Assembly (NCBI RefSeq): GCF_030272615.1 | Contig: NC_081413.1 | Coordinates: 164,515,080-164,579,079 of the forward strand | Direction: 5' to 3' | Source of the DNA: Cryptomeria japonica | Lineage: Eukaryota > Streptophyta > Pinopsida > Cupressales > Cupressaceae | Length of the DNA stretch: 64,000 bases | Part shown: one piece after another, positions 45,351-56,520 of the stretch | How the letters are laid out: the number at the start of each line of letters is the position of its first letter | How positions within the stretch are numbered: position 1 is the first letter of the stretch | Position numbers and translations under genes: made by a program | The notes under the pieces: model-generated | What the model was told of the DNA's origin: nothing | What the model saw: only the letters and a program-made list of their open reading frames with translations | Databases searched by the model: none

Positions 45351-46546
45351 CTAATTTTTTGAATGATTCAATCTTACATACCTGGGTTTATTCTGATTTA
45401 TATTTATATGTTGTTGTTCTTCAGTCACAGTTGAGTTTTCTGATGATGTTGGTGTGACTTGTTCTTCATTATGTTCTGGTGCAGTATGTGTCAGTTCATT
45501 TATAATCATTTCTACTACCGATTCAGAACCTACAAATCTTGAATCTCCTCTAAAATGTTCATTTATCTTCACATTAGTACTCTCAATGATTTTATGCAGT
45601 TTTTTATTACAACATCTATATGCCTTGCTTCTAGTTGAATAACCAATAAATATTCCTTCATCACTTCTAGGATCAAATTTGCCAATAGATTCATCTCTCC
45701 TAACATAGCATTTGCTTCCAAATATTCTAAAGTATTTAAGAGTAGGAGTATGACTAAACCATAGTTCATAGGGGGTCTTACCGGTTTGACCTTTGATGTG
45801 AAATTTGTTGAAAGTATAAACTGTTGTATTCACTGCTTCTCTCCAGTACACATGAGGTAGATTTGCTTCCATCATCATGGTTCTTGCTGCATCCAGTATA
45901 GTTTTGTTCTTCTTTTTCAAAACTCCATTGTGTTGAGGAGTTCGGGGTGCTGATAGTTGTCTTTTGATTCCATTCTCCTCACGGAATGCAATAAATTCCC
46001 TAGATGTAAATTCTCCTCCTTGATCAGATCTCAAGCATTTGATTTTCTTTCCAGTTTCATTCTCTACCATTGCCTTGTATATCTTGAATCTTCCAAAAGC
46101 TTTTGATTTCTCCTTGAGAAAAGTAACCCAACACATTCTAGAATAATCATCATTATTAGCATAAAGTATCTATCACCCTGAAGACTCTTTGTTCTTGTTG
46201 GACCACATAAATCAGTATGAATTAAATCAACAATATTATTGTATTTCTCATAAATGCTCTTAAATGTTGTTCTAACTTGCTTTCCCATTTGACATTCCTT
46301 ACATACCAGATTATGAGGTTTCACAATCTTGGGTAAATCCCTTACTGCCTTAGTTGAACTAATATTTACAATCCAATCAAAATTCACATGACAATGTCTT
46401 TTATGCCATAACCAACTTTCATCGATGTGAGCAATCAAACATGTCTTATCACTGGTATTCAAATGAAAGATATTACCTTTAGTCTGATTACCGGTTGCAA
46501 TCTCCAATCCAGTTCTATTTATGATTTTGCATTTTCCATTCTTGAA
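45351..46546 (-). pseudogene. pol: copia integrase of A5
   Basis: Minus strand. Pre-integrase zinc region WLWHKRHCHVNFDWIV and CKECQMGKQ (about 46420-46280), DLIHTDLCGP near 46215, a frameshift near 46138, then CWVTFLKEKSKAFG, LRSDQGGEFTSRE and the NGVLKKKNKTI block, where the usual VERKN is LKKKN, so the catalytic Glu is Lys. C-terminal part: GSKCYVRRDESI and GIFIGYSTRSKAYRC. The last frame ends near 45351. Confidence 0.86.
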
Positions 46547-47884
46547 TTATAACTGAAATCCTTTCTCCACTAACTGACCAACACTCAAAATATTATGCTT
46601 TAAACCTTCAACATAATAAACATTGTCAGTATTGTGCTTACCATTTAGAGATATAGTGCCTCTTCCTTTGATTAAACAAGCTTTGTCATCTCCAAATCTT
46701 ACTAGACCTCCATGACATTCTTGGAATGATAAGAATTTGCTTTTGTCACCAGTCATATGATGTGAGCAACTGCTATCAATGATCCATTCATCCTTTTCTT
46801 CATTTTTTGCTGCCAATGCCTGCTCTACCAGTTTGACAATAGGTGTTGGTTGATCTTCTTTTATTGCAACAAATGCCCATCCACTATCTGCTAGATCTTC
46901 ATCTGAATCATCTGTAACACCTTCATCTGCATAGTAACATGACTTATCTCTAATTTTCTTAAATTTGTATCTCTGATATTCAGGGTTAGGTTTATATGTT
47001 CTCTTGGCTTCCTCCCTTAGTCTTGCATGTCTATCAAGACACCTAAATGCCATATGACCAACTTTATTGCAATTAAAACATTTGAAAGGTGATTTACCTT
47101 CATACTTACTTCCTACTGGACCTTTAGGCGTCTTCCTTGAAAATAGTGCTTCAAGTTCTTCATTTTCTCTTCTGATATCTTCAAGTTCTTTTGCATAAAG
47201 TGCTTTCCAAACAAATTTGTCAGATGATGATGATGATGCTTTGAAATTTGTATCGGTTTTGATTGTAGCAACAGGACCAAATTCTTCAAGCTCAAATGCT
47301 GAAAGTTTTCCAACCAAAGTATCTCTAGAAACTGATGTATTAGGCATTGTTCTCAACTCATTAATAGTAGTCACTTTCATTTTGTAAGCTAGTGGCAATG
47401 CTCTTAAAACTTTAGAAACAATTTCATCTTCACTTAAAGATCCTCCACAACATTGTATTCCTAAAGCAATTTTATTAACTCTTTCCATAAATGCAGAAAT
47501 TCTTTCATCTTCTTCCATTTTTAAATTTTCATACCTGACCTGATAACATTCCAATTTTGCAATCTTGATAGTGGTATCTCCTTCATTCAATGTTTCCAGT
47601 TTATCCCAAATAGCTTTTGTAGTAGATCTATCTGATAATTCCATGATTTGCTAATCTGATAATGCGCTTAGAAGTGCTTCTCTTGATTTGCAATCATTCT
47701 CCAAGTCTTTAGCCAATATCGGTGGATGAGGGTTATTCGGAGTAGGACCAACATACCCATTCTTTGTAACATCCCATATATCTCTTTCAATGTAGTTCAG
47801 ATGTGTTTCTATTTTGATCTTCCATATACTATAGTTAGTTCCATCAAGTTTAGGACTGTCCTTCCTGAAAATATTTGTTGCCAT
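46547..47884 (-). pseudogene. gag: copia Gag-protease of A5
   Basis: Minus strand, ATG 47884. One stop near 47651 (LSD stop QIM, CAG/CAA position); the frame is then open for 365 codons through Gag and into protease, stopping at 46547 (CAA to TAA before FKNGKC, judged from A1). Gag start FRKDSPKLDGTNYSIWKIKI. The knuckle CFNCNKVGHMAFRC is intact. The Gag-protease boundary reads KLVEQALAAK with CAG, where A1 and A4 have TAG. Protease WIIDSSCSHHMTGD has Ser for Gly in D-S-G. Confidence 0.9.
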
Positions 47885-47927
47885 AGGATCTCCTCAAGTT
47901 GTTAGGCTTTTGCAAAAAGAGGACTAG

Positions 47928-47939
47928 ACTCTGATACCA
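47928..47939 (-). other. Primer-binding site of A5
   Basis: ACTCTGATACCA on the plus strand is the reverse complement of TGGTATCAGAGT, one mismatch from the A1 PBS, two bases from the LTR at 47942. Confidence 0.85.
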
Positions 47940-47941
47940 AT

Positions 47942-48811
47942 TATTAGGAACCAAGAAGGACAACTAATACTATTGTAGATAGTAAGTGAATACAATAAGG
48001 GGTCTGCACATGCAGAAAGGCCAACCGCCTAGATCTCACTGCTCAATCACAAAATAGGAGTCACACTAACTACAATTGGATGGTTAAATCCAATAAAAAT
48101 GTACTGCTTCATAATAGCATCTGCAATGTTGGATTTTGTACCGGTTTGACCATAAGTGCCAAACACCTTCATAACCTTTCCTTCAACCTTCAAATAATAT
48201 CTGCATGATTCGCACAAGGATCTGCTTATTTTCTCTCTTCACAATAATCTTCAATAAGATCTTACAATTATTTATACAAAACCTAAGACCTTATGATTAG
48301 GTCGGCTCCCTAAAGATATTACAATTACAAAATAAGTCTTGATGTGATACAATATGTTGGCTTAATACATTTACACATTAATCAATCAATAAGCCATTTA
48401 TAAAACGTTTCGTGCTGATCTGGAACATGATATCTTATACCATGCATAACCTAGACCTATCTGCCGGTTAAAGCAAATATTTCAACCCAATCAGACCAAT
48501 AAGAAAAACACCAAATGCAAACATCTAATCCATGTATTCAACATAACCAAATGATCTCCAGATGATAACAAGTCATCATCACTGTCGATGAACCATATAT
48601 CCTACCAATGAAACATATAAGCTGTCGGTGAGACATATACCGGTGACTGTGCATAAGCCAATATCCATACCAGGACCACAATGTGTCGGTTTAACAATAA
48701 ACCAATATAACCAGAGTGACAAATCAACAATGTAGACCTCTAGAAAGATAAGTGTTGACATTAATAACAAAACTAATGCAACACATGACGAAGTAATCCA
48801 TAATACCAACA
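47942..48811 (-). repeat. 5' LTR of A5, internally deleted
   Basis: 870 bases. The plus-strand start TATTAGGAACCAAG has TG changed to TA. It jumps from GGACAACT to AATACTATTG, omitting about 245 bases present at 42275-42520, including the G run. Confidence 0.9.
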
Positions 48812-48816
48812 CTTTT

Positions 48817-49197
48817 TAGGTGCCGTTTTTTTTGGAAGTGCATAATTTTTTGTCTCCTTTCATAATATGTGATTAGTTTGTAGTGATTTTGAGTATAAAT
48901 TGTACATTCAGTATTTGGTCATTTTTGGCCTATTTGGTACTTGTATTGTGCTCAGATCTCAGTTTAGATCACTTACAGTATTTATTGGAGTCTCTTATAG
49001 CCTATTTGAGGCAGTTGTAAATTTGAAATCAAAATTCCACTTTGCCTTTCTTTGCAAGTGGCCCATTGTACACACATTAAATATAAAGTGCCAAATCATC
49101 ATTTTATTTTTTTTATTTTTTATTTTTTTTGGGGGGGGCGAGTTCTTGTGTGATTGTTCCTCTCTCTATCTTGTGTTTTTTTTTTTTTTTTGGTGCT
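48817..49197 (+). other. W leader, second part
   Basis: Non-coding, rich in T runs (49107-49129, 49177-49190). It resumes W after A5 and leads to Gag ATG 49198. Confidence 0.65.
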
Positions 49198-49893
49198 ATG
49201 GGTTCTCCTAAATTTTCACTTTTAACTCCTCATAATTATGCATCATGGAAGATTAAGGCATGGAGTAAACTAATGGAAAAAGGACTCATTCATTATGTAA
49301 ATGGAACTATAAAAGCACCACCTGATCCTAAGGCTAATCATAATGCTCAAATTGAATGGCTCACTAAGAATTCTATGGCACTTGGAACATTGAGAAAGTA
49401 TGTATCAAATGACCTCATTTTTCACATCAAGAAGTGTACAATAATCAAAGAGGCTTGGGATATTTATGATAAATTGTATGGACAATTTTGTGAGATTAAG
49501 GGCTACAAGCTTGATAGTGAACTCACAACATTGAATCCCAAGGATTTTGATACAATCCAAGATTATGTCACAAAAGCAAATGAGCTAAGAGCAAAGCTAA
49601 ATGATTGTGGAATTGACATAAAGGATGCTCAATTGGTTTACAACTTGTTGGAAAAGCTTCCATCAGAGTATGTAGCATTTGTATCTAGCTTTCACACCCA
49701 TAGGTTAGCTCAAGGTTCCTCATACACTTCTCCCTCTTTTGATGCATTCACGGAGATGTTGATTCTTGAGCAATCTAAGTTGACCGAGATGGGGATTCTC
49801 AAATCTTCAAATTCACAAGTATTGGTGGCTAATAAAGGGAATCAAAGAAATCAAGGGAAAGGCAAGAACCAAAAGCAACCTAAGTCTAAATAA
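49198..49893 (+). CDS. gag: copia Gag of W
   Basis: 232 codons from ATG 49198 (GSPKFSLLTPHNYASWKIKA), the first Met with Gag homology; an earlier in-frame Met at 49129 precedes a poly-F tract and is rejected. The fold is that of plant copia Gag (UBN2 type): TIKEAWDIYDKLYGQ, LEKLPSEYVAFVSSF, with a basic Gly/Lys/Gln-rich tail. The TAA at 49891 is followed in frame by more Gag-like sequence and a knuckle, so the original protein was longer. Confidence 0.8.
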   Translation: MGSPKFSLLTPHNYASWKIKAWSKLMEKGLIHYVNGTIKAPPDPKANHNAQIEWLTKNSMALGTLRKYVSNDLIFHIKKCTIIKEAWDIYDKLYGQFCEIKGYKLDSELTTLNPKDFDTIQDYVTKANELRAKLNDCGIDIKDAQLVYNLLEKLPSEYVAFVSSFHTHRLAQGSSYTSPSFDAFTEMLILEQSKLTEMGILKSSNSQVLVANKGNQRNQGKGKNQKQPKSK

Positions 49894-50680
49894 GATGGAG
49901 CACAATCCTCCTCTCCACAACAAGGTGATTCTACATCCTCACCTAAGAGGAAATCTAAGGACAATATTTTGTGTGCATATTGCAAGAAGTCAAGACATGA
50001 TGAACATCATTGTTATAAGAAGGATATTGATGAATTGAAATATCTTCTAGAATGTCTACTTCAACCTATCTAAAGAAAAGGATCACTCTTTTGGGACAGA
50101 TAAAGGAAAGGGAAAAGCTCTTTGTGCTACTACAAGTCATGATTTAGGGAGATGGCTTCTAGATTCGGGGGCTTCTCATCATATGGCATCTTCACTATCT
50201 ATGTTCTCTTCATTTGAGCCTTGCACCATGTCATAGATTTTGATGGGAAATCATACATACATGGATGTGATTGGGAAAGGATCTATTTCCATTGGGGATA
50301 ACTCCTTCAATGGTGTGTTGTGTGTACCCCACTTGACAAACAATCTTCTTTCCATCTATCAAATCACACATGGGACAAATAAGAAAACTATGGAGTTCAC
50401 ACCTCATCAGTTATCATTAGAAACTTGGAGACTAGAGAAATCATTGCGACTGGGGTGGTTAATCATAAATCTCGGTTGTACTCCTTTTCACATTTTGGTC
50501 CTATTGATGAGGTTGATTCTTCCTATGTTGATGATTCAGATTTTGAGGAGAACTTTGCGTACTTGAACTTGGGGATTCTCACATGTGACCCTGTTCTTGA
50601 GACTTTCATCTCCTTCTATTGATATCACATCACTTATTGTACCTGGTGATGCAACTAGTGTGATAGTTTAGCCTTCTTGT
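49894..50680 (+). pseudogene. pol: W zinc knuckle and protease
   Basis: In frame after TAA 49891: a basic linker, then CAYCKKSRHDEHHC near 49975, a CX2CX4HX4C knuckle with Arg for the conserved Gly. Protease follows (GRWLLDSGASHHM near 50150, with intact D-S-G), then IGKGSISIGDNSFNGVLCVPHL and NNLLSIYQI (typical copia protease). A stop at about 50235 and a frameshift near 50400 break it. After about 50430 the similarity fades (REIIATGVVNHKSRLYSF still copia-like). No integrase follows. Confidence 0.78.
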
Positions 50681-50870
50681 GATTCAGTGCAATAGGATAT
50701 TTTATGTCTTCCAACTTCGGTTCCATGGGATGACTACTTGACAGACATTGCAAGTTTCTTTGTGGAGTCCTACATTGCAGATTTGGGAGACATCATTGAT
50801 GACATTTATTTTCTCTTTGATGAAGATGATCCTTCTTCGATTGTTGTGAGGGAACACTCTAACCCACCTT
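50681..50870 (+). other. W region before the 3' LTR
   Basis: Acidic coding remnant (DIASFFVESYIADLGD, FDEDDPSS) that reads on into the LTR. No family recognised. The polypurine tract and LTR start expected here are missing. Confidence 0.45.
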
Positions 50871-51135
50871 GTGGAGTGATAATTCCACCTTCGGTGGGTG
50901 ATCCACCTCATGTGGAATGTTCTACTATTTCTCCTACCTACCCCTACCTACCCTTGCATCTCATTGAGCCACATGTCATCATTGTGTGCTCTCTTGTCTT
51001 TTAGCCTTGTCTACATTGTTGATGATCTAGTTGATCAGTATTTTCATCTTGATAGAATACAATTTATTCCTATCAATATTTTGTCTCCATGTTTTGTACC
51101 TTTCATTGAGCTCTTGATATTGGAAAAATCTCATA
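50871..51135 (+). repeat. 3' LTR of W, 5' truncated
   Basis: Matches 40662-40931. The last base pair is TA rather than CA (AAAAATCTCATA against AAAATATCACA), and it is followed by GAGGT. Length 265 against 458 bases in the 5' LTR: the first part was lost, probably together with Pol. Confidence 0.78.
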
Positions 51136-51140
51136 GAGGT

Positions 51141-51607
51141 GATTCTTTTTCAATTACAAACATCTTGAGGCAGCAACATGATTCACTCTTTCCTCTATGC
51201 TTGTGGGGTAAGAATCTTATCCTATTTCTTCTCTCTATCTAAAGTATCACTATTCCCTTTAGGGGTTGCAGTTTTCATTCTTTGATGTCCTTTCTTAAAT
51301 GGAATGGTATGTCTCTTATGGTTAATCTCTCCTTGGGGGAGCTTGTAATCCTTCTTCCCTTTCTCTCTTTCTCTTTTAAGATTACCTCTTCTTTAGAGTT
51401 GCAATTTATATATCTTAATATCTTTTCTTGCATTGAATATTCCTTCATGTGAGTAAATTGTGCATTTTCTTATGTCCAATCTCTCCTTAAAGGTTGTGAA
51501 TTTCTTCTCATTGTCCCTATGCTTGGGGAGCATTGAGCTCTCTATTATCCTTTCTAAGGATCCACTTTTCCTTTGTTGAGTGGTGTTTACTTATGATTTG
51601 ATGTCAT
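51141..51607 (+). repeat. Y family 3' region, plus copy, first part
   Basis: Reverse complement of about 27930-28300. Non-coding. It ends with GTCAT at 51603-51607, the left target-site copy of G, and continues at 63887. Confidence 0.7.
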
Positions 51608-54600
51608 TGTAATGCCCCGCCAGGAACCCCAAAGGAAAACCACACAACTAAGTAACTAAGGGAGAATTTTATATTTTTTTTTTAAAGTATAAAGCACATT
51701 AAGTGCTTTAATTACTATATTGCACAATAATAACACAAGCGGAAGACTAACAAAAGAATTCCTAAAGGGTTACCAGCAAAGAATTATATGAAAGGTTAAA
51801 TTCCATAATTAAGATTAATCCAATTATCCATCAATTACTCATTGAACAAATAAACCATATTCACATAACAGATTACACCATTTAAAGATTGAAAATATTA
51901 CAATATAATTTTCTCTTCATAAAGCATTTGCACAAAGCATAAGGATAACTAATAAAATAACATCCAAAACTTAAGATTACATTGCTCATCAGATACATGG
52001 CTCCCAATAATACATGGAAACTTACATCATTAACAATTACAAGGTTACATGAATTCATTAATGCAAATGACCACATAGGTCTCCAAAGTACAATAATCTC
52101 CAACATGACATAATACATGAATCATGAACCACAAGAACACCTGCGAAGCCAATCCTTGCATGAAGGCATGAACAAGAACATCCAATGGGAAGTGACACTA
52201 CCACCCGACCATGTGATCTCAAAACGGAATCACCACATCATGCTATGAGATAGAAAAAGACCCTCAAGAAAGCATAAGCAAGACATGGACGATGGTACAA
52301 TATGACTCCACAATACTCTAGGTGAACTCAACATCACAATACACTAGTGACCCTAAAGAGAGAGTGTCATTGCATAGCTTATGATGGTTACCCTAGGTAG
52401 GCCTCCATAGGTCCCGGTCCCCATCTTGGGTTATCCTGGTAACCTTTCCTGAACCCTCGATTCCATCTAAGTCTCATGCCAACCCTACCAATCCTTCGTG
52501 AAGACAAGGTGGTCAGTTTGCCATTCCAAGCCTTCCCACTACATCTTGAGTCTATACGAGCACTCAACCATGTGTGGGGTACAATATCTTATTTAATGTT
52601 ATAAACTACCCACCCCCTAATTAATTATTAGGTTATCACTTATTATCTAACTTTCAAGCAGTTATTCCACCAACCACTTTGGGTGCAGCCCCCACTTGAA
52701 AACCACTCTCTCATAGGACACTAAACAAACATGGTCACTCTACGAGGACCCTATGGCGAAACGGACATCCATAACACCACTATCAAAATACAGGTGACCA
52801 AAAACATGGACTTTCTAACCCTTGGTTAACCATAAGGAATAAGCACAATATGGTTAAAACAACGAGGTCATAAATACAACACCTGATCAAGAGGTACAAA
52901 ATACACCACAACAGGTCGACTGAACATAGGCAAGAAATTGCAACAAAATAAACCCCTTGCAAGAAATGCTAAATTCATTAAGACCGAACTCAGACAATCT
53001 TTGAGAATAACAACATCATATACACTTGCAAAATTATCAATTAAAATTTGATAAAACACCCCACATTTATAATACATCAACCTAAAGACATCATTCAATT
53101 TTATTCCCAATACAACAATCCAAATAAAGTAATAAAAATCCATATTAATAACATAAGAATTATATTAAAATACTTAATCTATTTCCAAAATAAATCTAAT
53201 TTACCAATTAGATCACATAAACTAATGCCTTGATTAAAAGAATAAATATTAATATATATAAAATCATTAATAAAAATAATATTGAAAAACGAAAATATAA
53301 ATCTAATCACATGTTGTTATTAAACAACGAACACATTTCACTATGCAACCGCGATGAGGGAAAAGGTAAAAAGCGGTGGCAAGCTACCAACCGGTAGTGC
53401 TGCTACCAAACGGTAGCAGACACTACCAACCAGTAGTGCTGCTACCTTACGGTATCAGCAACTACCATCCCACGTGGTGGGAATACCTTGCCACGTGGGG
53501 TTCAACTTATTATTTTTAAAAAATAAAATTATTTAAAATAAAAGCATTCCTATATGGCACGAAATCACTAGTAATAAAATATAATGAACAAAATTTTATT
53601 CTTGCAATGAAATTTTTCAATAAGGGATTCCGGTAAACCAATATAGCATAAAAGACACAAATCTAAAGATCTTGGGCAAAATTTCACAAGAATTTTAAGA
53701 AATAAGAGGGGATTTGAATCATTTTTTTATTTCTTCACACACATGAAGAATCCTTGCATCATGCAAAGAGGCAAATTAACAAAAATTTGCCAGTATAACA
53801 CCCAAATTTTGGACAAATAAAAAATTGCAATCACTCATAAACAAACTCCATTCCTTACTTATACAGATAGAGGAAATAATCAAAAACTAAATTTTACAAT
53901 AACTTGGAAGCACACGGCCAACAAGATATTTGAACAATTCTATTCAACATACAACATATTGATTTGGAATTCAATTAAATAAAATAGCAACTACTCTATT
54001 TTCCAAATCAAACTTTCAACAAGAATCTCCAACAAGATTTAACAATTTTAATCAAACACACAGGGAAAAACTCAAACATTCAAATTTTTATTGCAACACA
54101 AGAAAGAATTCTACCCAACCTACAAAGCAATCCTGGAAGGAAATTTGTGTAATAGCTCCAATCCTGCATACCAATTCCAAATCCAGATTCCTCCTTTCAA
54201 ATGGTTTCCAAGTTTTTGGTTTTCCAAAAATCCTCTCTTCTTCCCGTGAACTCCCAGGCAATATAGCCAAAAATCTTTTCAACCTAAAATTTTAGGTTAA
54301 AAGTTTCCTCCACCAATAGGAATAAGATATTTAAAAAGTGATAAAATCTAATTTCCCTTTTCCATGACAATTCTTTTTAAACAAAAATAAAATCTACAAG
54401 CTAACCAAAAAGGTAAATGGGAATACTTGTTATTTAATTTCATTTCCCCAAATGAATTTAACTCGACATTTGCACTAAAATTCAAATAGCATAGTCATTT
54501 AACTAATTTCTTTTTCAAACAATTTAATACAACTATTTTCACAATAGAACATGCAATTTAACCATTTAACTTAACAACTTCATTTATTTAAATAAATCAA

Positions 54601-55324
54601 TAAACTCAAGACATATTAATTAAATTAAATACGCCAACACAAAATAACACAATTTACTCAATTTAAATCTTTCCAAATGACTAGAAGCACGCAAAATGAG
54701 AAAAGACCAAATGATGACTCACAGAACAAAAATACCAAAGCACTATGACTCGCATATCGGTCAAACGGGAAAAGGAGACCAAATGACTTCACTCACATGA
54801 GTGTGACTGCAAGTCAAACTAGGGTCTAACAACTATCTCCTCCACTCCCATCGAACAAATAAGCCATGCTCAGACCTGTGAAACCAGGTGGAGTCGATAC
54901 CCCATACCAACCCGATACTTGTACCTGCAATGTCCTACATCAATGAACCACATGTGCATATAGACAAATATATAAATAGACATAGCACACACACCGATGA
55001 AGGAGAATCATGGCGTTCCCTGTCTCACCGGAGTGAGTGAAGGAAAAATCATCCCCTCGCAACCCATACACTTGCAAACATGAAACATATAAATAACACA
55101 TCACACATATAAAGTAAATGTGTCAGTCCATGTCAATAATCCATAAAAATTACATTTAACATAAGTACTAAAAATACTGCATGAAAGCATACACTACATA
55201 TCAAGTTAAAGCATGAAATAACATCGCATAAGGTCTGAATAAAGTATAACAATAATGTATCCACTGAATAGTCAACTAAAGTCAAACATGAGTCTAAAAA
55301 GTCTGATCGAGAAGGGGTACTACA
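51608..55324 (-). repeat. 3' LTR of G
   Basis: 3717 bases; plus-strand TGTAATGCCCCGCCAGG to GGGGTACTACA. Its sequence runs parallel to 60145-63881. No coding signal. A CTACC...GGTAG array lies at about 53383-53470. The long AT-rich middle (53050-54700) is otherwise featureless. Confidence 0.95.
53383..53470. repeat. CTACC/GGTAG palindromic minisatellite, short version
   Basis: CTACCAACCGGTAGTGCTG-type units, each an imperfect inverted repeat of CTACC and GGTAG, about four half-units. The other LTR holds a longer version at 61900-62034. Confidence 0.8.
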
Positions 55325-55341
55325 TTCTCCCCCCCAAAACT
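55325..55341 (-). other. Polypurine tract of G
   Basis: The plus strand TTCTCCCCCCCAAAACT is the reverse complement of AGTTTTGGGGGGGAGAA, directly before the 3' LTR start TGTAGTACCCC. Confidence 0.8.
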
Positions 55342-55389
55342 AGGCTTACTCCTGGAAGCCTAAAACAGATAAGAATAAAGCTCTCTCAT

Positions 55390-56520
55390 CTTCGCTGCAT
55401 CCTCTCATGTCATTGAGGTCTCATCATTTGGGTCCCATAGGACCCTTACTTGGTCAATGGTATGACCCCTGAGGGTCAAATCCCGACGCTGAAGAATGTG
55501 CACAGGCTCTATGGAAAGTTGCCCGCCCTTGACCTGCAAAGCATTCCAATCAAGAACATGAGTCACATCAGGATGATAAGGTCGAAGAATAGAAATATGA
55601 AAGACATCATGGATGCAGGATAGACTCGATGGCAAGGCAAGACGGTAGGTAATAGGTCCTATCCTCTCAAGGATCTCAAAAGGGCCAACAAAACAAGGTG
55701 CCAACTTAGAATCCTCGCGGACACACTCTCAAGAACACACAGTCGCCAACTAAAAACTGATGATCCACTCTATGAGCATCAACATACTTCTTCTGCCTAT
55801 CCTAAGCAGCAACCAAATGCCCATGAATTTGCTCAACCTGTTGCTCCATCTCTCGAAGCATATCTAGTCCTAAACGCACCCTATCCTCTAACTGATCCCA
55901 ACTCAAAGGAGTACAACAAGGACAACCATACAATGTCTAGAAGGGAGACATGCCTATGGAGCTGTGATAACCATTGTTATAAGCAAACTCCACAAGGCAA
56001 AGATATTCCTCCCAGCGCGACTGTTGGTCCATAACATACATGTGAAGCATATCCTCCAAGACCTGATTCACACCCTTAGTCTGACCATCGGTCTCTGGGT
56101 AATAAAATAAAATGAAGTTCAGCTAGGTCCCCAAAGCATGCTGAAGTGAGGTCCATAATGTTGAAGTAAAGATAGGGTCTCTATCAGAAATGATTCACCT
56201 AGGAATCCCATGCAACCTCACCACATCTTCCAAGAAGACTCGTGTCACCACTGCTGTGGTATAAGAAGATCAAATAGGAACAAAATGAGCAACTTTGGTC
56301 AATCTATCAACAATGACCATGATGGCATCATGATGATGCAAAAAAACAAGCAACCCCACTATGAAATCCATGGAAATGATATCCCATTTCCAATCTGGTA
56401 CCAAATTAGGTTGTAAAATCCTTGTAGGGTGTTGATGCTCTGCCTTCACCCGCTGACATTCTAAACACTTCGACACAAAATCAACAATGTCACATTTCAT
56501 ACCAGCTTAATGATATATTT
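55390..56520 (-). pseudogene. pol: gypsy integrase and chromodomain-like tail of G
   Basis: Minus strand. Zinc region end KCDIVDFVSKCLECQRVKAE, then WDIISMDFIVGLL with the first catalytic Asp, and DRLTKVAHFVPI (56500-56270). The middle core (about 56270-55710) is broken by stops and frameshifts. The last open part (55704-55405) reads APCFVGPFEILERIGPITY, ALPSSLSCIHDVFHISILR, and EPVHILQRRDLTLRGHTIDQ followed by VRVLWDPNDETSMT, the layout of a plant chromovirus chromodomain that would direct insertion to chromatin marks. Integrase function is lost. Confidence 0.86.

Larger units (their letters stand above)
42248..48811 (-). mobile_element. Ty1/copia LTR retrotransposon A5
   Basis: 6564 bases on the minus strand, flanked by CTTTT at 42243-42247 and 48812-48816. 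LTRs 42248-43400 and 47942-48811; the latter lacks about 245 internal bases. It is the best-preserved A copy: the Gag-protease frame has one stop and all core motifs remain. Inserted into the W leader. Confidence 0.94.
40474..51135 (+). mobile_element. copia-type Gag-protease element W, split by A5
   Basis: About 4.1 kb of its own sequence, flanked by GAGGT at 40469-40473 and 51136-51140. Order: 458-base 5' LTR, PBS, a long leader with a poly-C run and a GC-rich block, Gag, knuckle, protease, shortened 3' LTR. Integrase, reverse transcriptase and RNase H are absent, so it depends on other elements or was internally deleted. A5 lies in its leader. Confidence 0.82.

Noticed and set aside
49129-49197. 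Gag start of W at the upstream in-frame Met
   Set aside because: The extension includes a poly-Phe run from a T homopolymer; homology starts at ATG 49198.
50240-50566. Separate gene after the W protease stop
   Set aside because: The first part is the same copia protease frame; the rest is a shifted frame of the same element.
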